A stretch of DNA of 64,000 nt from Microcebus murinus (GCF_040939455.1 NC_134122.1:29481501-29545500); one strand, 5' to 3'. Counted from the first letter of the stretch, positions 10,629-20,600 are shown. Numbers and translations: made by a program. Notes: generated by a model from the sequence alone, not told the origin.

Positions 10629-11834
10629 CAGTCATGTGTCACTTAACAATGGGGACGACGCATTCTGAGAAATGCGTCATTAGGGGATTTTGTGATTGTG
10701 TGAACATCACAGAGTGTATTTACACAAACCCAGGTGGTATTGGCCCACTCCACACCCAGACTATGTGATACAGCTCGTTCCTAGGTTACAAACCTGTACA
10801 GCATGTTACTGTACTGAATACTTTAGGCAATTGCAACACAGTGGTATTTGTATAACTAAACATAGAAATAGTACAGTAAAAATATGGTGTAAAATATTTT
10901 TAAAATGCCATACTTGTATAGGGAACTTACCATGGATGGAGCTTGCAGGACTAGAAGTTGCTCTGGGGGCGTGGGGGTGTCAGTGAGTGGCGAGTGAGCA
11001 CTAAGGCCTGGGGCGTTGCTGTGCACTGCTGCAGACCTTAAACACACTGCACACTTAGGCTACACTGAATTTATAAAAAATATTTTTCTTTCTTCAATAA
11101 TAAATTAACCTCAGCTTAGTATAAATTTTTAGCTTTATAAACTTTTCAATTGTTTTGAACTTTCTGACTCTTTTGCAATAACACTTAATTTAAAACACAA
11201 ACACATTGTACAGCCGTACAAAAATATTTTCTTTCTTCATATCCTTATGCTCTAAGCTTTTTTTCTGTTTTTAATGTTTTTTTTTTTTAACTTTTTAAAC
11301 TTTTTTGTTAAAACTAAGACACAAACACACACATGAGCCTAGGCCTACAGAGGGTCAGGATCACCAATATCACTGTCTTCCACCTCCACATCCTGTCCCA
11401 CTGGGAGGTCTTCAGGGCGGTGGAGCTGTCATCTCCTGTGACAACAATGCCTTGTTCTGGAATCCCGCCTGAAGGACCTGCCTGGGGCTGCTTCACAGTT
11501 AACTTTTTTTTTTTTATGTAAGTAGAAGGAGTACCCTACAAAGTAACGATAAAAAGTATAGTATAGTAAATACATAAACCAGTAACATAGTCATTATCAG
11601 ATATTATGTACTATACATAATTGTCCATGCTAAACTTTTATAAGACTGGCAACGCAGTAGGTTTGTCTACACCAGCGTCACCACCAACACGTGAGTAATG
11701 GGTTATGCTGCAACATTACAACAGCGGGGCCATAGGAATTGTTCAGCTCCATTATAATTTTATGGGACCACCATCGAATAATAAACGCAGTCTGTCATTA
11801 ACCAAAATGTCGCTTGTTATGCGGCGCATGACTG
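10629..11834 (-). mobile_element. Near-complete Tigger-type DNA transposon remnant
   Basis: The element starts CAGTCATGTGTCACTTAAC and ends GCGGCGCATGACTG, which are imperfect terminal inverted repeats of the Tigger3/Tigger4/MER2 group (Tc1/mariner superfamily). Inside, 11336-11470 read on the minus strand corresponds to the acidic tail of a Tigger transposase (runs such as EDLPVG and DSDIGDPDP in the correct frame), but it is broken by stops and lacks the catalytic domain. At 1206 bp it is an internally deleted, non-autonomous or decayed copy. The expected TA duplication has decayed to CA and TG. Confidence 0.8.
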
Positions 11835-12170
11835 TGTTAGAAGTGTGGGAGACTGAATGAGAGGCCCCAACTTTCCAAGCCTCCCAGATCAACACCTTTG
11901 CCGCGGCCTCATCACGGGAAGACTGCACTTCCCTATCCCGAGCTCTGAGCTTGGCCGTGTTGTATTATAAGGTCTAAAAATCCAAGTGCGGCCATGACAT
12001 CCTTGAGCCTCAAAAGGCCCCAAGGGCCTAAACATGAGACGCCCTGCTCGCGTGCCGCCACCGTGGGAAAGGCACTGCCTGGCAGGCGCCCACAGCCGGA
12101 GAGACCCTGCTGGTCTCGCCCTCCCAGACTTGGTCACTGTTGCCAATTCAAAGAATCCAACCCGTATCTC
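11835..12170. other. Unassigned segment between Tigger and LTR
   Basis: Moderately GC-rich with several CpGs (GTGCCGCCACCG near 12053) and a short inverted motif GGCCCCAAGGGCC near 12018. I cannot assign it to a repeat family and see no gene. Confidence 0.4.
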
Positions 12171-12171
12171 G

Positions 12172-12592
12172 TGGTGTAACGGGTAGAACTGTGTCCTTAC
12201 CCAGAAAGGATATGTTAGAGTCCTAACCCCTCCCACCTTAGAATGTGACTTCCTGTGGGGCCAGGGTCTTCACAGAGGTAATCAAGGTGAGCCCTAATCC
12301 AACACGACCGCTGTCCTTATAAAAAGGGAAATTGGGATCCAGACATAGGCACAGAGGGCAAAGGGCATGAAGGCTCGGAGAGAACCATCTAGAAGCCAAG
12401 GAACACCGGAGGCCACCAGCAGCCTGGAGAGACTCAGGGAACAGATTCTCCTCCGCAGCCTTCAGGAGGACCCACCTGCGCACACCTTGATTTGGACTGG
12501 CAGCCCCCAGAGCCAGGGGGCACTCGATTCCTGCTGTGCAAGCCCCCGGTTTACAGCATTCTGTCACCACAGTCCCTGGGAACCAGCCCACA
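12172..12592 (+). mobile_element. MLT1-like solo LTR (ERVL-MaLR)
   Basis: The series AGAACTGTGTCC, GAGTCCTAACCCC, GAATGTGACTTCCTG, GGGTCTTCACAGAGGTAAT, GCCCTAATCCAA, TGTCCTTATAAAAAGGG, AAGCCAAGGAACACCGGAG and CACCTTGATTTGGACT follows the MLT1 LTR consensus in order. The end carries the degraded polyadenylation-side motif. No internal retroviral genes adjoin. CAGGGGGCACT near 12519 is CTCF-like but weak. Confidence 0.8.
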
Positions 12593-12990
12593 CGGGGACC
12601 TTGACTTGGATCTCCCTGGTTACCGGTGAGTGCGCAATCTAGGTAGAGCTGAGTCCTTCCGTGCAGGGAAGCAAAGAGCTCTTTGCCCGGGTACAAGCCC
12701 GGCTCCGGCTGGCAGATGCACTGCTCCGAGGGGCAAGACCAAACGCTGCCGGCAGGACAGACCGCCACCCTGATGTGGAATTGCCTGTGTTGCCTCTGAG
12801 AAAGAAATGGTGAAAACAGTGCCCGCTTTGGTGAGCTGTGCTTCGCTCTTGTCCTCATGGGGGTGGTCCCCGCAGCTATCTCCAGAGGGTCCCGAGCCGG
12901 GCCTGGGGTGCTCATCTTTGTCCCACAGCAAATCTCCAGAGGGGGTGGGGGCAGAGGAAGGGGGTAAATGTCAGGAGCAACAATCTATAT
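12592..12990. other. GC-rich unique DNA, no gene seen
   Basis: Several CpGs but no recognised repeat or exon. Confidence 0.4.
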
Positions 12991-13065
12991 TGGAAAGCGG
13001 GGCTTTGAGATTTGCATAAAAGTTACATTTGTGTAACAAATGCCCTGATTTATATCGTCCAGGTG
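12990..13065. promoter_or_regulatory. Octamer motif plus GTTACA palindrome
   Basis: A POU octamer ATTTGCAT lies at 13010-13017. Five bases on is a perfect inverted repeat GTTACA-TTTG-TGTAAC (13022-13037). The surrounding 75 bp are AT-rich within GC-rich flanks (…CCTGATTTATATCG…). Regulatory role is inferred. Confidence 0.45.
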
Positions 13066-13400
13066 GCTGGTGGGGGGAGGGCTCTATGGAGATCGGGATT
13101 CCTTTCAAAGGAGGGGAGGGGGTGGCCAAGACCAGGAGGTCTCAGACAGAGGGACTTGGGGGCTGCAGGGGAGAGGGGAGAACGGGAGGATGGTCTTCCC
13201 CTCCCTCTGCCCCACCGCAGGGCCCCCCCAGGGCTGGCCACGCTGGGGGTTCTCGGGGAAGCCTCTAAGGTCATGTTCGGGCTCCCACCTGGCCCTCATG
13301 CTGCGGGGAGCCCGGGAGGCGCCCGAATGAGCCAGGGGACTGTTTGAAGTCCCGGCACCTTCTAAGGATCCTGTTTAACAAGCTGGGTGCTGTGGGCACC
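13065..13400. other. G-rich unique DNA
   Basis: Runs such as GGGGGGAGGG (13072) and GGAGGGGAGGGGGTGG (13112) could form G-quadruplexes. No gene or repeat recognised. Confidence 0.4.
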
Positions 13401-13475
13401 GGGATGAAAGACGCTGTACAAAGACATGATATAATCACCAATTAAAGCTGGTTTTCTTAGAAACAGGAAGGTCCG
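13400..13475. promoter_or_regulatory. Short AT-rich island, possible conserved element
   Basis: GACATGATATAATCACC followed by AATTAAAGCTGG and TTTTCTTAGAAACAGG stands out from GC-rich flanks. It is not a repeat I know. Weak call. Confidence 0.3.
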
Positions 13476-13814
13476 TCTGCCAAGAGCGAGCAGTGAGGGC
13501 AAGCCCTGCCCGGGCACAGGACCGACAGGTGGGCAAGCCGCGCTGGGTGGGCTCAGGAGCCGGGGTGAGTCAGAGCACGGGGTGAACAGGGTCAGAGCCC
13601 CCCCACCCCAGCGCCCAGGGTGAGGAGTCGCAGAGACAGCAGCAGGGGGCTCCTTTGGCCGGAAGGGCCCCGCCTTGCCTGGCAGGAGTGAAGGAATGAC
13701 TGGACCAGCCCAGGTGGAGGGGCCACGACGTCCCCTGCAGGATGTAACCTCCATGAAGAGACAGAAGGGGGAGGGAGGGGGGAAGTCGGCCCCATGACAC
13801 CCTGCTCACTAATC

Positions 13815-13925
13815 TCACAGATACCTGTGGGTGCCCCTGTGTGACACTGGGTGCTCAGGATACATGACAGGACAAGGGACACGCACCCTGCCCTCCGTGG
13901 GGCTTCCCTTTAGCGGAAAAGCCAT
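13815..13925 (-). repeat. L2 3' end, antisense
   Basis: GTGTGACACTGGGTGCTCAG followed by ACATGACAGGACAAGGGACA and CCCTGCCCTCCGTGGGGCTT is the reverse-complement L2 3' terminus. Confidence 0.55.
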
Positions 13926-14130
13926 AGTGGGGCTTATGATGGGCCGACACCGTGCCAAGCGCTCTGCCCAGGCTGGCTCATTTCACCTTCCCCACAACCC
14001 CAGGAAGTGGTTGATGAGGGTCCCCATGAGCCTCAGAAGAGACTAAGTGACTTGCAGGGGTCCCCCAGCTGGTAGGGCTGCAACCCAGGCTGGCTGCAAC
14101 CCAGGCTCTGAACTGGTCACCACCACACGG
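13925..14130 (-). repeat. MIR SINE, antisense, with 16-bp internal duplication
   Basis: CACCGTGCCAAGCGCTCTGC, CATTTCACCTTCCCCACAAC and GACTAAGTGACTTGCAGGGG follow the reverse MIR core. GGCTGCAACCCAGGCT is duplicated in tandem (14076-14091 and 14092-14107), a small local duplication. Confidence 0.65.
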
Positions 14131-14139
14131 CCCTGCCCC

Positions 14140-14353
14140 TCCCGGGGCTCAAGCAATCTTCCTGCCTACGCTTCTCAATTATCTGGGACTACAGGCACAC
14201 GATCCCACGCATGGCTAAGTTTTGTGTTTTCTGTAGAGGTGATGTCTCACTGTGGTACATAGGCTGGTTTTTTACTCCTGGCCTTAAGCAATCCTCCTAC
14301 TTTGGCTTCCCAAAGTGCTAGGATTTTAGGCGTGAACCACCGTGACCAGTCCT
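14140..14353 (-). mobile_element. Partial AluJ-like SINE, antisense
   Basis: CTCAAGCAATCTTCCTGCC, ATCTGGGACTACAGGCAC and the terminal block CCCAAAGTGCTAGGATTTTA ... GTGAACCACCGTGACCAG represent a reverse Alu of about one monomer length, heavily mutated. It abuts the next Alu. Confidence 0.7.
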
Positions 14354-14371
14354 TTCTCTGGTTTTTTGTTT

Positions 14372-14692
14372 TATGTTTTTGAGACAGAGTCTCACTCTGT
14401 TGCCCAGGCTAGAGTGCCGTGGCATCAGCCTAGCTCACAGCAACCTCAAGCTCCTGGGCTCATGTGATCCTCCTGCCTCAGCCTCCCGAGTAGCTGGGAC
14501 TACAGGTATGCACCACCACGCCCGGCTAATTTTTTTTCCTATGTATTTTTAGTTGTCCAGCTAATTTCTATTTTTAGTACAGAGGGTTCTCGCTCTTGCT
14601 CAGGCTGGTCTCCAACTCCTGAGCTCAAACGATGGGCCCGCCTCGGCCTCCCAGAGTGCTAGGATTACAGGTGTGAGCCACCGCACGCGGCC
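14372..14692 (-). mobile_element. Lemur-type Alu, antisense
   Basis: Runs from the T-rich tail GTTTTTGAGACAGAGTCTCA to GAGCCACCGCACGCGGCC. Within it, GGCATCAGCCTAGCTCACAG is the reverse form of the strepsirrhine right arm. No clean target-site duplication was seen. Confidence 0.9.
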
Positions 14693-14697
14693 TGACT

Positions 14698-14872
14698 TCA
14701 ATTATTAATAATGTATCAATATCGGTTCATTCATCAGGACAAACTTACCCTACTAATATAAGATGCTAATAATAGGGGAGACTGGATGTGGAGTGTAGAG
14801 GGAGTCTGCTATCTTTGCAACTTTTTTGTAGATCTTAAACTGTCCTAAAATAAAAACTTAATAAAAAATAGT
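14698..14872 (+). repeat. L1M 3' UTR fragment
   Basis: AATAATGTATCAATATCGG, GATGCTAATAATAGGGGAG and TTTGTAGATCTTAAACTGTC then CTAAAATAAAAACTTAATA match the sense 3' end of an ancient L1M. A relative lies at 62400-63197. Confidence 0.65.
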
Positions 14873-14877
14873 AGGTA

Positions 14878-15170
14878 TTGTAGGAAACCCATTTATATAG
14901 AATTCTAGAAAATACAAACTAATCTCTAGTAACAGAAGGCAGGCCAGAGGTAGTCTGGGGCTGGGGGGCGGGATTCCCAAGGGGCGAGGGCGTGACAGAC
15001 GTGCTCATCATCTAGAATCTAGATTCTAAATTCTCAATTCTCCATCATGCCATGTTTTAATGGGTTTGTTCACACGTCAAACTCAGCAAATCGTGTAAGT
15101 TAAATACGTGCAGTTGTTGCATGCCAATTATATCTCAATGAAACTTTTTTTTTTTTAAAAAAAGAGCAAG
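14878..15170 (+). repeat. L1M 3' end with A-rich tail
   Basis: ATTCTAGAAAATACAAACTA, AGTAACAGAAGGCAGGCC, GTCTGGGGCTGGGG and GCCAATTATATCTCAATGAA in order match a second L1M 3' UTR subtype, ending in an A-rich tract. Confidence 0.7.
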
Positions 15171-15960
15171 CCCAGGGGAGGGAGGAGTGGGCTCACCTGC
15201 GGTCAGGGACCTGGGGGCTGGGCGGGAAGGCAGAGCTGAGCTTCCCCACCAGGGAGAAGAAGGACAGGCTCTTCCAGGCTTGTGGCTTCTCCCTCTTCCT
15301 CTGCTTTCGCAGAAGAAAGTGGGGGAGGGTGACCAACCGTCCTGGTTTCCCGGGACTTTCTGTTCTTAAAACAGGACGAGTTGGTTGCACCATGTGGCAT
15401 TGAGGCTGGAGGGACGGGAGATGACAGAGCATGCCTGGCACAGGGTGGCAGCACCAATCCCTGTTGCAACCGAATGGGGAAGGTTCAGGTGTCTTGTGGG
15501 GGAGGACAGGGCCCCCCGCCAAGGTTTTTCTCCATGGGCCCGTGCTCAGCCCAGTGTCCCCTTGGAGAAGTTCCTTTTCTTCCCTTTCCTGGGTCCACCC
15601 CCTCCCTGCGTTCCCAACAGGCCCAAGCCCCGCAAATGCTGCAGTCACCCAGGTGGCAGATGGCAGGGCTGGGCTCACACCGGACACCTGGCTCCATGTC
15701 CCGCCTCTCCAGCCTCCTGTGACTGACACTGGGAAGGAGCCATCACTCAGTCACTCACTCACTGGCTCCCCCCTTGCTCCTTTGGGACCAGGGTATGTCC
15801 TCAGAGGTGGGGACCCCAGGGGAACCAGACACAGTCCTGCCCCAGCGAGCCCAGCTCCAGTGGGCAGGAACCCCCTGCACCCTCCCAGTAGCTGGGGCCA
15901 GTGGAGCCCTGTAGGCCCTGCCCCAACCCGGGCTTAGGGAGGGTGGGCTGGACACTGCTG
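15170..15960. other. GC-rich unique DNA, no gene seen
   Basis: No recognised repeat. Overlapping open frames up to 178 codons on both strands lack recognisable domains. Confidence 0.45.
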
Positions 15961-16455
15961 GCTGCTCCCTCCCACCCAACAATATCCATCCTCCTCTCTG
16001 TCCTCCCTAACAGCACCTGACTCTGCTAGGGCCACCAGTCTGCCCAAGATACTACATTTCTCAATCTCTCTTACAGATAAAGGTAACCAGGTGACTAAAT
16101 TCTTGCCCATGACATGTAAAAGGCATTGAGTGCTATTTCTGGGAGGTACAGATTCAGATGGCTTGCACCCTTCTGAGTGCACCCTTCTTGCACTTCCTCC
16201 TTTCCTTTTGGTGCTGTTGAGGACGTGGATGTGAGGGCTGGAGCTGTGGCAGCTGTCTCCAAGCCAGGAGGAGACTTTGAAGATGGAAGACAAGTAGTGA
16301 GAATGGTGAAGAGGAAAAAAGGAACAGGAGACATTGGCAGTACCCTGGAGCTATGACTCTCCTGTCTCTGTACTGCTTGTTATAATACATGCTAAGCCCT
16401 CATTTCGTTTAAGCCACTATTTTGGGGCAGAGAATTCTGCTACTTGCAGCTGAAG
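15960..16455 (+). mobile_element. MaLR-type LTR, sense
   Basis: GGTAACCAGGTGACTAAATTC, TCCTTTCCTTTTGGTGCTGT, GGATGTGAGGGCTGGAGCTG and the terminal TTTAAGCCACTATTTTGGGG ... CTACTTGCAGCTGAA match the sense arrangement of an MLT-class LTR. No coding sequence attached. Confidence 0.5.
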
Positions 16456-16794
16456 CTCCCTCTGAAGGACAAACGGGAGTTGAGTGGACTGGGCGGCAGG
16501 TAACTCCAGCGCCTTGTATATGTCCAGGATTCCAGCTGCAAAGCAGCTTTCCCCCGTTGCCTCTGCAGATCCTCAGGGGCCCGAGCAGGAGGAGGGCAGA
16601 GGTCCCCACCCCTTCACGAGCGTGAGGACACCAAGGCTCGCGGTGGGCCTGCGACCCCGCTCTGAGCAGGCCCCCAGCTTCCTGCCCGGGTCTTCGCCAC
16701 CCGCTCCGCGCCAGGCCCCGGCGCCAAGGCAGTGCCACCTCTGCCCGCCCTGCAGAGCCCGCTGGGCGCCTCAGCACAACCTCAGGCCACGGCC

Positions 16795-16960
16795 TCGCAG
16801 AGAGCGCGCGTCCTCTGCCTTGTTTACACTGCTGAACTATTTCCGTCAAATTAATTAAATACACGCTAAATTCTCCCCAGTTTGTTGTGTGATAAACTAA
16901 AGATGCTAAGACTGTGAAACACACAACAAAACCTGCGTTTTCTGATAAAAGCCCACAGGA
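16795..16960. promoter_or_regulatory. AT-rich candidate conserved element with hairpin
   Basis: TTGTTTACACTG (forkhead-type TGTTTAC near 16822), AAATTAATTAAAT (homeodomain-type) and GTGATAAAC (GATA-type) lie in a block abruptly bounded by CpG-rich DNA. TTTGTTGTGTG (16881-16891) and CACACAACAAA (16920-16930) are perfect 11-bp inverted arms with a 28-base loop. Not a recognised repeat. Conservation is inferred. Confidence 0.5.
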
Positions 16961-17275
16961 CAGCGCGAGGCGACCGTAGACGCCCAGATGTGCTGCCGCC
17001 GACGGCCGGTCGGAGCGGGGACTCTGGCGCCTCAGCGGCTGGGGTCCCGGGAGTCCCCCGGCTACCCCCACGGGGACTCAGGGCGCAGAGGGCGACACAC
17101 AGCTGCCCGGAGCGCAGAACACGGGTCCTTCCCCAGAACCTGCTCTGGGCGGCGGCGGCAGGACGCTCGGCCGGGTCGCGCACCCGCAGCGACTCCCGCC
17201 ATCCGAGGGCCACTCGGGCGGGCGCTGCCGCCATTGCCTCGTGGCGCACAGGAGGAAGTGGAGGCACGAAAAGCA
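16961..17275. promoter_or_regulatory. Small CpG island
   Basis: Dense CpGs (GCCGCCGACGGCCGGTCGG, GGCGGCGGCGGCAGGACG, GGCCGGGTCGCGCACCCG, GGGCGCTGCCGCCATTGCC). CpG retention this high in an otherwise methylated-type genome suggests an unmethylated regulatory region. GCCGCCATTG at 17227-17236 resembles a YY1 site. A consensus 5' splice site CAG|GTGAGA follows at 17391-17399, but it merges with an Alu-tail-like GAGACCCTGTC. It could be a promoter of a non-coding transcript. Confidence 0.5.
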
Positions 17276-17544
17276 ACTGTCCTCGTCTGCACAGCCCAGG
17301 AGAGGAGGGATCCGGATGGGGACTGCGCTGAGCCTCTGTGGAATCTGTGCGGGTGACCACTGTGCACCGGGACCCCTCCAGCTCTGGCGCCAGGTGAGAC
17401 CCTGTCTTGAAAAAGAAAAACGGCCACTACCTTCAGTGAGACAGGACTAGGACACACAGAAGCCCACGGAACCCAGCAGAGCCAGGAGGGAGGGGTGGTT
17501 CTGATTTGGGTGGGGAGAGTGTGGCCAAGAGAACCAGTGGAGCA

Positions 17545-17905
17545 CAGCTGACATTGAAGCTAAGGTTTTGAGGGATGAGTAGAAGTTTTCCAGACAGATT
17601 TAGGAGGGGAAGCAGAGGTAGGGGATTCTAGACACGACCTGGTGGCAGGACACTGCCTTTCCCTCTTATTTTTCCCAGGAATGATCATCAGAGACCTGGA
17701 TTCAGCAGGGGGGACGTAGGGCGTGGCTGAAACACAGCGCAGGGTGAACAACTGGCGGGGTGTCGTCGACAAAGGTGGCGAATGCCAGGCCTGGGGACAG
17801 GGGCTTGAACTCAAGGTAAGGGGCTTGGTCCTGTGAGTGGCAGGGAGCCGCGGGGAGGCTTGGGACAGAGAGAAAGATGAAGCAGTCACTGCGGCCTCAT
17901 GGCGC
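17545..17905 (-). repeat. L2 LINE, antisense
   Basis: TTGAGGGATGAGTAGAAGTT TTCCAGACAG..., AAGGTAAGGGGCTTGGTCC and GTGGCAGGGAGCC followed by AGCAGTCACTGCGG keep the reverse order of L2 open-reading-frame/3' sequence. Confidence 0.5.
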
Positions 17906-18154
17906 TAGACCAGAGCTGGAAACCCAGAGAAGATGGATGTGACAGGGCAGGAGACAGGCACCGGGGGCCTGGCTGGGTCCTGGGGTGGGCATCCATTAGA
18001 GAGAGGGATGAGCTGCCAGGATGCAGGGAGCAATCAACTGTGCAAGGCAGAGGGAGGTATCTGGCGCCTCCAATGGCTCTGCTGTGATGACCGGGTAGGT
18101 GGCAGTCGGGCCCCCGGGGAGGCAGCGCCAGGAGGAGATGCAGAATAAGAATCA

Positions 18155-18465
18155 GCGTTGACACAGATGGGGGCGTCCGCCTTACTGGGGAGCAGGGGAA
18201 AGGCGCCAGCCAGCGCTCCCACCGCCGGAGCACGAGCAAACAGTCGGAGCTCGCAGGGGGTCCGGAGCGGGAGGCCAGGGCCGGTGCAGACGTCGTCGAG
18301 GAGGGCTGCGGACAGCCGTGTCTCTTCGTAGCTGAGCGGCGTGTGGAAGTCCCCAGCCACTGTGAGTCAGCGGGGCCGGCGGGCGGGAAGCAGAGCTGGC
18401 CGTGGATCAAGGAAGAGGACACGCAGAGGGAAGAGCGCGGACAAACGGGAACCTGCTGGCACCTC
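18155..18465. promoter_or_regulatory. Second CpG-rich patch
   Basis: CpGs are dense across CGTCCGCC, CCACCGCCGGAGCACGAG, GACGTCGTCGAGG, GAGCGGCGTGTGG and GGGGCCGGCGGGCGGG. It contains an ACGTC/GACGTC palindrome at about 18289-18294. It may be partly repeat-derived; no exon recognised. Confidence 0.4.
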
Positions 18466-19440
18466 TGGGTCTGCCTCTCCCCCACCTCTAGCCAGGACGA
18501 CACTCAGAGCACAACGTTCTCTTTGGTTCATCTCGAACTCGGACCCACAGTGGGGAGGGGGTTCCGGGAAGCAAGGTCCCTGCTAGGCCAACTCGACCCA
18601 AAGCAAAACCAGCACAGGGGAAAGTGGAGCTACTTGCCGAGACTGGGCACCTGGGATGGGCACAGGTTCAGGGCCCCCTGGTATGGTTGTGTATGTTGTT
18701 CACTGCACAAGGCCACCAGGCTAAGGGGCCGGTGGGGGCTGAACCCTTGACCTTGGCGTGAAGCTGTATCTATCTGGAGGAAGGGGCCCCTTTTTCTAAT
18801 TTGCTTAAGATGCCATTTGAGCCTGGGCAGGTGGGGAAGAGGATGTGTCCCAGCTGGGATAACAGGCGTTTGGGGGCCTGAGGGGCCGAGCCGCTCCCAG
18901 CATCTGTCTTCCCCATCAGTGACCAGCACTGAGGAAGGGGTCATCTCCCTGTAAGGGCTCTGAACCCAGGCTCCTTGCTATTTGTTGGACCAATAACAGG
19001 CTCGGGGGGATTTGGGTATGGTCCTAAAATTCCCAGACGGCAGAGCGAAGCCCAAGGGGGGAGTGCAAAAGGGGGCAGCGGCAGGCTTGCACGGAGGGCG
19101 AATTTGCCCTAAGCAGAGCTGTTTAGGATAGAATGAGATGCTTTTGAAGGTGGTGAGCTCCTCATCACCAGAGGTGTGCAAGTACGGCTGAACAAACGCT
19201 TGCAGGTTTGGTGCAGGGATGTCACGTAGGGCATCAGGTGGCAGTTCAGCCACTTGCCCCTGCTGGGCAGTGATTCAGACATGAGTGAGACCTCAGAGGA
19301 TGGGGGGGCTCCTGTCCAGCCCTCCCCCACCCCTTCTCCCTGCTCACTTCTTTTTGGAACCAGCTTGGGTATTGAGAAGATTAATTTCATGTTTGTGCAA
19401 AGCAGGGGATTAGGAGGGGAGGAGACCAAGGTTCTCTGTA
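18465..19440. other. Unique DNA, no gene seen
   Basis: No recognised repeat, RNA or coding exon. Confidence 0.45.
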
Positions 19441-19476
19441 GGTTGTTAATCTAAAAAAGGTTGTTAATCTAAAAAA
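19441..19476. repeat. 18-bp perfect tandem duplication
   Basis: GGTTGTTAATCTAAAAAA occurs twice head to tail (19441-19458, 19459-19476). Perfect identity indicates a recent slippage or duplication event. Confidence 0.95.
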
Positions 19477-19764
19477 AGACTCTGGCAAAATTGCTCTAGA
19501 TACGGAGTCACAGCTGAATGTGCTGCTCGCTGCCAACGACGAGGCGCTTTTCGTCGGTGATCTGCTTTCGTTCTCTGCAGTCTCAGGACCAACACCCTTG
19601 GGCTCTGGGCATGTTAAAGGCAGAGCACGGTAGAGTGGCCCCCATCCCCCAAAGCAGGGAGGCCGGGGTGCCACCCCCACCCCTACCGTCTTGCCCAGGT
19701 CCTGACCACATACCTTAGACAGAAGTCCTGCCAGGAGGCCCACTCCAGCGCCTCTGCGCATGCT

Positions 19765-19865
19765 GCCTCCTGCATCACTTCTCAGAGGCTCAGAGAGGGT
19801 GTGGACCCCCCTCAGCACACACAGCAAGTTGCTGATTCCTGGGCTGGAGCTCCTCATCGTCATGG
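19765..19865 (-). repeat. MIR fragment, antisense
   Basis: CAGAGGCTCAGAGAGGGTG ... ACACACAGCAAGTTGCTG followed by GGGCTGGAGC resembles the reverse MIR core. Confidence 0.45.
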
Positions 19866-19959
19866 CTACTTAGAGTTGAGGCGGTGGGAGCCGCTGGGCC
19901 CCAGCAGCCCTCCTGAGGGCATCTGGAGGCCCAGCCCATGCGCCAGGAGTCTGGGAGGG

Positions 19960-20600
19960 CTTTTGTGGGTAACAGCTATATTGAGATATAATTCACATAT
20001 CGTACAATTCATCCATTTAAAGTGTAAAATTCAGGCAGGGCACGGTGGCTCACACCTGTAATCCTAGCACTCTGGGAGGACAAGGCAGGAGGATCGCTTG
20101 AGCTCAGGAGTTCAAGACCAGCCTGAGTAAGAGTTAGACCCGAATCTCTACTAAAAATAGAAAAATTAGCATGGCGGCGCGTGCCTGTAGTCCCAGCTAC
20201 CCCGGAAGCTGAGGCAGGAGGTTCGCTCGAGCCCTGTGCCCATTAGCGGTCACTCCTCATTCCCTCCCCTGTCCCAGCCCCTGGTGAATAATCTACTTTC
20301 TGTCTCTGTGGATTTTCCAGTTTGGGGCATTTCCTGGAATAGAACAACATAACATGTGGCTTTTGGAGACTGGCATAATGTTTTGAGGTTCATCCACATT
20401 TTCGCACTTCATTCCTTTTTATGGCTGAATAATACTCTGTGACATGACTATGCTGCCTTGGTCCATTCATCTGCTGGTGGACACGGGTCGCTTCCACTTA
20501 CTCTGCCTGTTATAACATGAGTAGCGCTGCTGTGAACATGTGTGAACAAATGTTTTTGCAGATGCATGCTTTCATTTCTCCTGGGTGCTGCTGTCTGTTT
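19960..20600 (-). repeat. L1M LINE 3' end, antisense, split by an Alu
   Basis: Reverse-complement L1 3' terminus begins at ATTGAGATATAATTCACATA and continues after the Alu with TGTGCCCATTAGCGGTCAC, AATCTACTTTCTGTCTCTG, GGCATAATGTTTTGAGGTTC and CATTCCTTTTTATGGCTGAA. Consensus sequence expected between the two halves (about 80 bp around the 'gtggtttttagtatattcac' region) is absent. Confidence 0.75.
20033..20234 (+). mobile_element. 3'-truncated Alu lying within the L1
   Basis: GGGCACGGTGGCTCACACC to GGCAGGAGGTTCGCTCGAGCC is a sense AluJ-like element that stops midway through the right arm with no poly(A). It passes straight into L1 sequence that does not match the left flank position. No target-site duplication is evident. 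Confidence 0.8.

Noticed and set aside
12172..12592. Complete endogenous retrovirus
   Set aside because: Only an LTR is visible; no second LTR or gag/pol-type frame adjoins within the window.
16881..16930. Possible microRNA precursor at the 11-bp-arm hairpin
   Set aside because: The stem is too short (11 bp) for a standard pre-miRNA and the flanks do not extend the pairing.
17391..17430. Splice donor as proof of a gene
   Set aside because: CAG|GTGAGACC runs into CTGTCTTGAAAAAG, which looks like an Alu tail remnant; kept only as a weak element of the CpG-island finding.
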